Shown piece after piece: positions 34,062-37,970 of a stretch of DNA of 37,970 bases. Under the pieces are notes generated by a model. It ran no database searches, had not been told where the DNA came from, and saw nothing but the letters and a program-made list of their open reading frames with translations. A program made the translations under genes and the position numbers. Origin of the DNA: Polyangia bacterium (lineage in GTDB: Bacteria > Myxococcota_A > Polyangia > Polyangiales > Polyangiaceae); NCBI GenBank assembly GCA_030426145.1, contig JAUHZF010000041.1:1-37970 (forward strand), in the 5' to 3' direction. Within the stretch, counting starts at the first letter, position 1; each line of letters opens with the position of its first letter.

Positions 34062-34696
34062 GGGGTCCTCCGTCGGGTACGGGCATGCATACGCGCGACG
34101 ATCTCGTTGAGCTTGCGGCGGGCCGTGCGCAGACGGCCGTACACAGTGGCCGGCTTGAGCCCCGTGACCTCGGCGATCTCGGGTCCCGACATCTCCTGGA
34201 GCTCGGCCATCACGAGAACCTCCCGCAGCTCATCCGGGAGGGCGTCGAGCACGCGCGCGAGCTGCGTCTCGGCATCATGGCGCTCCACCGCGACGTCGGG
34301 CCGGTGGCGCTCGGAGATGGGTTCGTTGTCGATCGCGATGGCGGCTGCCTCCGACACATCGAGGGGTTTGCGGCGCTTCTGGCGACGGTGATTCCGCACC
34401 ACGTGGAGCGTGACGCCGTAGAGCCATGTGCGAAGCGAAGAGCGGCTCTCGAACCCGGGGAGCTGGCGATGAACCGCGATGAAGACCTCCTGCACCACGT
34501 CTTCGAGGCTGCTCGGTTCCACGCCGAGCCGTCGTGCACTGTGCCAAACGTGGTCGAGGTGTTGATCATAGACGGTCTCGAAGTCGAGGTCGGTCTCGCG
34601 TTCCGCGGAGACCGGAGCGTCGCTGTCCCCCGTGTCTTCGGGCTCGAGCGCGAAGGGGGGGGCAGACGGGCGCCGATGCGAAGACCCTGCGCTCAT
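34058..34696 (-). CDS. ECF RNA polymerase sigma factor
   Basis: A 212-residue sigma-70 family factor. Region 2 lies at about 42-110: FETVYDQHLDHVWHSARRLG, LEDVVQEVFIAVHRQLPGF, then RTWLYGVTLHVVRNHRRQKRRK. Region 4 lies at about 145-200: LPDELREVLVMAELQEMSGPEIAEVTGLKPATVYGRLRTARRKL. Region 3 is absent, as in ECF factors. The first 38 residues are a low-complexity extension. ATG at 34696 is preferred; an in-frame TTG at 34768 would leave almost no leader after the upstream element. The stop overlaps the anti-sigma start (ATGA). The upstream element at 34776-34812 recurs before the Kazal gene, which suggests the factor activates its own operon and that gene. Confidence 0.92.
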   Translation of the reverse strand: MSAGSSHRRPSAPPFALEPEDTGDSDAPVSAERETDLDFETVYDQHLDHVWHSARRLGVEPSSLEDVVQEVFIAVHRQLPGFESRSSLRTWLYGVTLHVVRNHRRQKRRKPLDVSEAAAIAIDNEPISERHRPDVAVERHDAETQLARVLDALPDELREVLVMAELQEMSGPEIAEVTGLKPATVYGRLRTARRKLNEIVARMHARTRRRTP

Positions 34697-34775
34697 GCGA
34701 TCTCGATGAGACCCGTCGACGCGGGAGCTGGCAAGCGAAGGCTCAAGGGATGTAGCGAGTCCGGACAAGGGGGAA

Positions 34776-34812
34776 CGAGGGGTAGGTGTCCGCGGCGCCG
34801 CCGCCCTCGATC
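34776..34812 (-). promoter_or_regulatory. Two-part upstream element of ECF sigma operon (copy B)
   Basis: On the minus strand GATCGAG (34812-34806), a 13-base spacer, then CGGACACCTACCCCTCG (34792-34776). It matches copy A at all fixed positions; the spacer sequence differs. It ends 79 bases before the ATG at 34696. Placement before the sigma gene suggests autoregulation. Confidence 0.6.
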
Positions 34813-35072
34813 GAAATCGACCACCAAGGGCAGAAAAGCGCGCCGAAGGGTTTCTGTCGAAACGGGAGATCTCGAGAGGGTGACCTCAACCGCGGCGGTG
34901 CTCGGTCATTCAGCGCAGTCGCCTAACCCACGCGTCGTTCCTGGTGCATTCGGGTAGCACTCGAGAGGGAACTGTCACTTCGTGTTCTCACGTCCGGGGT
35001 TCATCTCCTTCGTAAGGCCGCGAGAGCAGGTGACCTCTTCGGCTTCGCACGCGGTTTGCAAAGCGGGAACGC
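34813..35072. other. Intergenic region between divergent ECF operon and lipoprotein gene
   Basis: With the leader of the sigma gene this makes about 375 bases without a gene. Apart from the two-part element at its left edge, I see only short palindromes around 34865-34880 (GAGATCTC, then TCTCGAGA). No convincing open frame, tRNA or terminator is visible. It should hold the promoter of the gene at 35073, but no box could be assigned. Confidence 0.5.
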
Positions 35073-35870
35073 ATGAAGCGAGCTGGACTCTTGGTGATAC
35101 TCCCTCTCTGCGCGATGGCCTGCATGGCGCCGCTCGATGATGCATCGGACGACCCTGTGCCTACCCCCGAGACGGCGGTGAACGACGACGACGCGGAAGC
35201 GGCGGTGTCGCTGCTACGCCACTTCGAGCTCGAGACGGGTCAGCTCGAGGTCTTCTCCGACGAGCACGGAGGGATCCTGTTGTCGGAGCACATCGCACAG
35301 GGTCACGTCGGTCAGATTGAGCGGATGCTGGTCGAGGGCCAGACGCCGCTCGAGCTCTACCGCGCACTCGAGGCGCGACCTCTCGAAGGCGGGCTTCTCC
35401 GCGAACGGCGCGAGGTCCCGGTGGAGCTGGTTGCGCACCATCAGCAACTCACGCAACTGCAAGAGACCGGCGAGCGGCCCGGGATCATCGGCCCCACCCT
35501 CGACATCGCAGCTGGCGCCGACTGCACGCAGGCTTCAGACCTGCCCTGGTTTCGTTCCGTGCGGCAGAGCCTCGGTCACTCGTGGCGCTACTACTACAAC
35601 CGATACCTGGCCTCTGGGGCCTCGAAGGCCACCCCGGAGACCGGTCTCGAGACGGCGTTCATGACGCACATGTGCAACTTCTCCATCAGCGGCGACCAGG
35701 CCCGGCATCGCATCGGACAGGGAAACATCGACGTGACGACGACGGTATCCATCGGCGTGCGCCACATCTTCTATTGGAGCACGCCCACTTTCGCGACCAA
35801 CTACTACGGTCGAATGACCAACGGAACGTTCGAGGGCGGCAATGCCAAACTCGGCGGCTCGGCGCCGTAA
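35073..35870 (+). CDS. Lipoprotein of unknown function
   Basis: A 265-residue secreted protein. The basic N-terminus MKRAG, hydrophobic core and CAMAC make a lipobox with Cys17. An acidic spacer follows (21-42). Residues 43-140 are helical, with HFELETGQLEVFSDEHGGILLSEH and VGQIERMLVEGQTPLELYRALEARPL. The C-terminal 120 residues look like a beta domain (SWRYYYNRYLASG, NIDVTTTVSIGVRHIFYWSTP, FATNYYGRMTNGTF) and contain two Cys (GADCTQ, THMCNF) that could pair. I do not recognise the family; this general layout occurs in secreted myxobacterial proteins. The stop is followed by the reverse-orientation repeat locus. Confidence 0.7.
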   Translation: MKRAGLLVILPLCAMACMAPLDDASDDPVPTPETAVNDDDAEAAVSLLRHFELETGQLEVFSDEHGGILLSEHIAQGHVGQIERMLVEGQTPLELYRALEARPLEGGLLRERREVPVELVAHHQQLTQLQETGERPGIIGPTLDIAAGADCTQASDLPWFRSVRQSLGHSWRYYYNRYLASGASKATPETGLETAFMTHMCNFSISGDQARHRIGQGNIDVTTTVSIGVRHIFYWSTPTFATNYYGRMTNGTFEGGNAKLGGSAP

Positions 35871-35944
35871 GCCCGTCGTGTCCTACCTGCCGCCATAGAC
35901 GACCATCGTGCGAGCAGACCGGGCCACGCCGAAGCCCACGCCAG

Positions 35945-36014
35945 GTTCGAGGTCGAGAGCGAGGCTCGAGGTTCGAGGCCGAGAGCGAGGCTCGAGGCCG
36001 AGGTCGATAGCGAA
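35945..36014. repeat. Second CTCGNN(N)-family repeat locus, reverse orientation, 26-base higher-order unit
   Basis: Bases 35945-35970 and 35971-35996 are two 26-base copies, each 7+6+6+7 (GTTCGAG, GTCGAG or GCCGAG, AGCGAG, GCTCGAG), differing at one base. A degenerate third part continues to 36014. GTTCGAG is the reverse complement of CTCGAAC, the unit at 1631-1700. It lies in the gap between convergent genes. Confidence 0.9.
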
Positions 36015-36073
36015 AGAGCATTCGTTGGACGTGGAAGGCGAAGGGTTCCACAGGCTTCGAAGCGTCTGCCGTT

Positions 36074-36994
36074 CTAGGAGCCGTGCTGGCGACGGTACGT
36101 ACCGGGGGCGTACCAGGCGTGAGCCGCGGGCCAGCGGAAGCTCCTCAACGACACCGAGATGGATGGATCGAGGGCGTCGACGCGGTGCCACCATCCGGTC
36201 GGGATGTAGAGCGCATCGCCGGGCTCGAGCACCAGATCGTGTACACCCTCGGCGCCGGCACGCTCGACGTCGAAGGTGCTGTCCCAGCCCCGCTCGATCG
36301 GCGCCGTGAGCACCTGTGGCTTCCACGGGGCGACCAGGCGGTATCGCTTTCGGCCCACGAGCTGACAGAAGTACACGTGGGTGGTGTCGTGATGGAGGGG
36401 ACTCGTCGTACCGGCGGGGCCCATCCAAAGGTTGGCGCTCGTCGGTGCGTCGGCCTTGAGAAAATCGGGCAGCGGCGTCAGGTCGTCGCGCAGCTCGACC
36501 AAGGGTCCGTGCAGCGCTCGGTCCCCGGAGGTGATGTAGAGCTCGGGAGGCGCGTCGCTGAGGAAGGCGTCGACAGCTTCGGCTACGGACATCCTCCGCT
36601 CGCCGATGGTGAGGGATCGCTCGCCGAAACGATCGCGAAGCGCGGTGAAGCTCCACCCGGCCGCGCGAAGACCCGACGCCCCGCGAGCGAACAGCACCGG
36701 GCGGTAGCGGGTGAAGCACTCACGAAAGAAGGTATCGGCGTCGCACAGCGGTCGCCGCTCGATACGTCCAGTCTCCACCGTATCGAGCATGCGCCGAAGC
36801 AGCTCGAGTCGGGGGGACAGTTCGCCGAGCGCATCGTCGATGATGCCGATCTCGCGGACCGCGAGCGCCTCCTCGACACCTTCGCAGATGAGGTCGCGAG
36901 CAATGGCGGCCGGCGTGCATCCGCGCTCGAGCGCAGCCCTGATCCAGCGCCGCCAACCTGGTGCGAGACCGACCTCGTCCATGGTGGGCAGCAT
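36074..36994 (-). CDS. JmjC/cupin_8-type Fe(II)/2-oxoglutarate-dependent oxygenase
   Basis: A 306-residue cytoplasmic protein. The cupin core has the iron ligands His201 and Asp203 in SPLHHDTTHVYFCQLVGRKRYRLV and His270 in PGDALYIPTGWWHRV; Lys216 could bind 2-oxoglutarate. NLWMGPAG before the first His and SVSLRSF after the second are typical of FIH/JmjC-like hydroxylases, which act on proteins or small molecules. The N-terminal 80 residues are helical, with no known domain. ATG at 36994 is chosen; ATG at 36982 (MDEVGL) is an alternative. The longer open frame to 37240 would run through the divergent lipoprotein gene and is rejected. Divergent from the gene at 37036 with only 41 bases between start codons. 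Confidence 0.9.
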   Translation of the reverse strand: MLPTMDEVGLAPGWRRWIRAALERGCTPAAIARDLICEGVEEALAVREIGIIDDALGELSPRLELLRRMLDTVETGRIERRPLCDADTFFRECFTRYRPVLFARGASGLRAAGWSFTALRDRFGERSLTIGERRMSVAEAVDAFLSDAPPELYITSGDRALHGPLVELRDDLTPLPDFLKADAPTSANLWMGPAGTTSPLHHDTTHVYFCQLVGRKRYRLVAPWKPQVLTAPIERGWDSTFDVERAGAEGVHDLVLEPGDALYIPTGWWHRVDALDPSISVSLRSFRWPAAHAWYAPGTYRRQHGS

Positions 36995-37035
36995 AGCGAG
37001 TTCTCTCGGCGGCGCCGACGGGCTAACCTCCGCCC

Positions 37036-37509
37036 ATGCCGCCGCTACCGCCCAAGCCTCCAGGTCCCGTGCTGCTGTCTCGCGCCCTGGTGGTGACCGC
37101 GCTCGCGACCGGATGCGGAGGGGCGATTGAGCCTCCGCGCGAAGGCCAGCCGCCGCCCGAGCTCTTGCCGCCGCGAGAAGGACCTCCACCGGACATCGGG
37201 CCCCCGCGAGAAGGACCTCCACCAGAAATCGTGCCCCCACGAGAAGGGCCGGTCCCGCTGTGCGAGTCGCTCTCGGTTACCGACGAGACGGGAGCGCCTC
37301 TGCCTGACGTGGAGGTGACCTTCTCGGATGGTCGCACTTTGCGCACCAATGCAAGCGGTCGCGTCACCGTATCGCTGCGCGAGAAGATGAGCATTCACCA
37401 CCCTGGCTACGAGCCTGCGGAGAACGTCACCTGCGGTGAGATCCAGCTGCAACCGACCGGCAAGGTGCTGGTCCCTGCGGACGCGCCTACCTCCGAGCCG
37501 GCAGACTGA
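37036..37509 (+). CDS. Small lipoprotein with Pro-rich repeats and a carboxypeptidase-regulatory-like domain
   Basis: A 157-residue exported protein. The N-terminus is Pro-rich (PPLPPKPPGP), followed by a hydrophobic stretch ending in LATGC; Cys27 is the probable lipidation site. Residues 33-73 contain a repeat PPREGPPPxI of 11-12 residues in nearly four copies, which would form an extended spacer. The C-terminal 80 residues (LSVTDETGAPLPDVEVTFSDGRTLRTNASGRVTVSL) fit the small beta-sandwich of CarboxypepD_reg or Big-type domains. Its promoter lies in the 41 bases shared with the divergent oxygenase. Just past its stop begin the repeats that precede the transposase gene; the first 28-base repeat contains the stop. 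Confidence 0.8.
   Translation: MPPLPPKPPGPVLLSRALVVTALATGCGGAIEPPREGQPPPELLPPREGPPPDIGPPREGPPPEIVPPREGPVPLCESLSVTDETGAPLPDVEVTFSDGRTLRTNASGRVTVSLREKMSIHHPGYEPAENVTCGEIQLQPTGKVLVPADAPTSEPAD
37168..37257 (+). repeat. 33-base in-frame tandem repeat inside lipoprotein gene
   Basis: Units at 37168-37200 and 37201-37233, and a partial one at 37234-37257, encode PPREGPPPDIG, PPREGPPPEIV and PPREGPVP. An older, slightly longer copy lies just before. The near-identical codons suggest recent duplication. Confidence 0.85.
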
Positions 37510-37558
37510 CGATGCCGTGTGAGATCTGACAGACTGACGATGCCGCGTGAGATCTGAC
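37503..37558. repeat. Two tandem 28-base copies, with partial copies downstream
   Basis: Bases 37503-37530 and 37531-37558 are identical except for T or C at the sixteenth position; each ends in GTGAGATCTGAC. Partial copies (GCCGTGAGATC, then C or T, G) recur near 37572-37603, and CTGACCGAGGG appears twice. The first copy overlaps the stop of the lipoprotein gene. Confidence 0.9.
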
Positions 37559-37605
37559 CGAGGGCGCGGGCGCCGTGAGATCCGAGGGCGCCGTGAGATC
37601 TGACC

Positions 37606-37649
37606 GAGGGTGGCGGTCCGCCGGCGCCGGGGTGGCGGCCGCCACCCTC
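37606..37649. repeat. Inverted repeat with internal palindrome, REP-like, upstream of transposase
   Basis: GAGGGTGGCGG (37606-37616) and CCGCCACCCTC (37639-37649) are perfect complements. Between them sits the palindrome CCGGCGCCGG (37621-37630). The structure resembles REP/BIME elements that accompany RAYT transposases. It may also act as a terminator for the gene before it. Confidence 0.7.
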
Positions 37650-37738
37650 CAAGACGTCAAACTCGGCCAGAAGTGTCGGGAATGACGTCCGGCAGCAGGT
37701 CAGACCGTGTTGGCCCGGACTTCGCTCTTTGGTCGCAC

Positions 37739-37970
37739 ATGACGCAGCCTCGCAACGTGCGCCCCGACGTGACCTGGCTCGTGACTCGGCGCGCGACACG
37801 CCGACACTTCCTCTTCTCGCCAGACGAGGCGGGAAAGGTCGAGCAAATCTACTGGTACACCACCGCGGTCATCGCGCTGCGCCTCGGCGTCCAGCTCCAC
37901 ATGATGCAGCTGCTATCGTCGCACCTACACGAGGTACTCACCGACAAACTCGGCGAGTACCTCGTGAAGG
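37739..37970 (+). CDS. IS200-like (Y1/HUH) transposase, RAYT type; 3' end outside window
   Basis: The first 77 residues of a REP-associated tyrosine transposase-like protein. MTQPRNVRPDVTWLVTRRATRRHFLFSPDE is the typical start of this family in myxobacteria. The metal-binding HUH pair is HLH in LLSSHLHEVLTD, where most relatives have SNHxH. ATG at 37739 gives the usual N-terminus; an in-frame ATG at 37682 is the alternative. The frame stays open to the end of the window, so the catalytic Tyr lies outside. REP-like repeats lie just upstream. Activity cannot be judged because the C-terminal part is missing. Confidence 0.85.
   Translation, partial: MTQPRNVRPDVTWLVTRRATRRHFLFSPDEAGKVEQIYWYTTAVIALRLGVQLHMMQLLSSHLHEVLTDKLGEYLVK

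Noticed and set aside
34058..34768. Sigma factor starting at TTG 34768
   Set aside because: The start would lie only seven bases from the upstream element, and no ribosome site is visible; ATG 34696 fits better, though not proven.
36074..37240. 388-residue reading of the oxygenase
   Set aside because: The extra N-terminus is the antisense of the proline-repeat lipoprotein and contains its repeats.

Overview
The window is about 38 kb of high-GC DNA with dense, strongly codon-biased genes. It looks like a Myxococcota (Deltaproteobacteria-type) chromosome, possibly order Polyangiales. The evidence is many secreted lipoproteins whose lipobox Cys is followed by Gly/Ser/Thr-rich linkers, a giant Ser/Thr kinase-AAA-TPR regulator, an IgGFc-binding-type lipoprotein, Kazal repeats, a beta-barrel of the myxobacterial OmpA-like type, and an ECF sigma/membrane anti-sigma pair. 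The taxonomic call is inference from gene content only. No rRNA, tRNA or CRISPR array was seen.

Layout, left to right. (1) 1-1532: 3' part of a class V aminotransferase coupled to a membrane-anchored rhodanese, then a 6-mer/7-mer tandem repeat. (2) 1784-8919: two lipoproteins flank a 1279-residue Ser/Thr kinase regulator on the minus strand. (3) 8933-13500, all minus strand: a compact chemosensory-like operon (thioredoxin-like membrane protein, CheA-like membrane kinase with Hpt and ATPase domains, CheX-type phosphatase, CheY, and a soluble receptor-like protein with a CheZ-like FQDxxxQ motif). (4) 13672-17189: fadN-fadA beta-oxidation pair; the thiolase lacks about 16 residues next to its catalytic His. 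(5) 17333-22845: a beta-propeller lipoprotein, an SDR, two outer-membrane barrel proteins and a TesB thioesterase, mostly with ATGA overlaps. (6) 23172-28389: a molybdenum-cofactor handling cluster: full-length XdhC, SufU-SufS on the opposite strand, an XdhC split into two coupled genes, and a MoeA/MocA-type fusion. No molybdenum hydroxylase structural gene is in view. (7) 28405-32303: two coupled proteins of unknown role, the second rich in TPRs. (8) 32310-34812, minus strand: ECF sigma, anti-sigma-like protein and a triple-Kazal lipoprotein; the sigma operon and the Kazal gene share an identical two-part upstream element. (9) 35073-37970: a lipoprotein, a second repeat locus of the same family as the first, a JmjC-type oxygenase, a proline-repeat lipoprotein, and the 5' part of an IS200-like/RAYT transposase preceded by structured repeats.

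The most promising candidate for an undescribed system is the 8933-13500 operon. It holds a kinase, a receiver and two different putative CheY-P phosphatases, and both phosphatases end in an acidic linker plus a GxLxLF tail resembling the CheY-docking end of CheZ. CheW, CheR and CheB are absent from the window. The second candidate is the sigma-linked two-part element joining the ECF operon to the Kazal lipoprotein gene.
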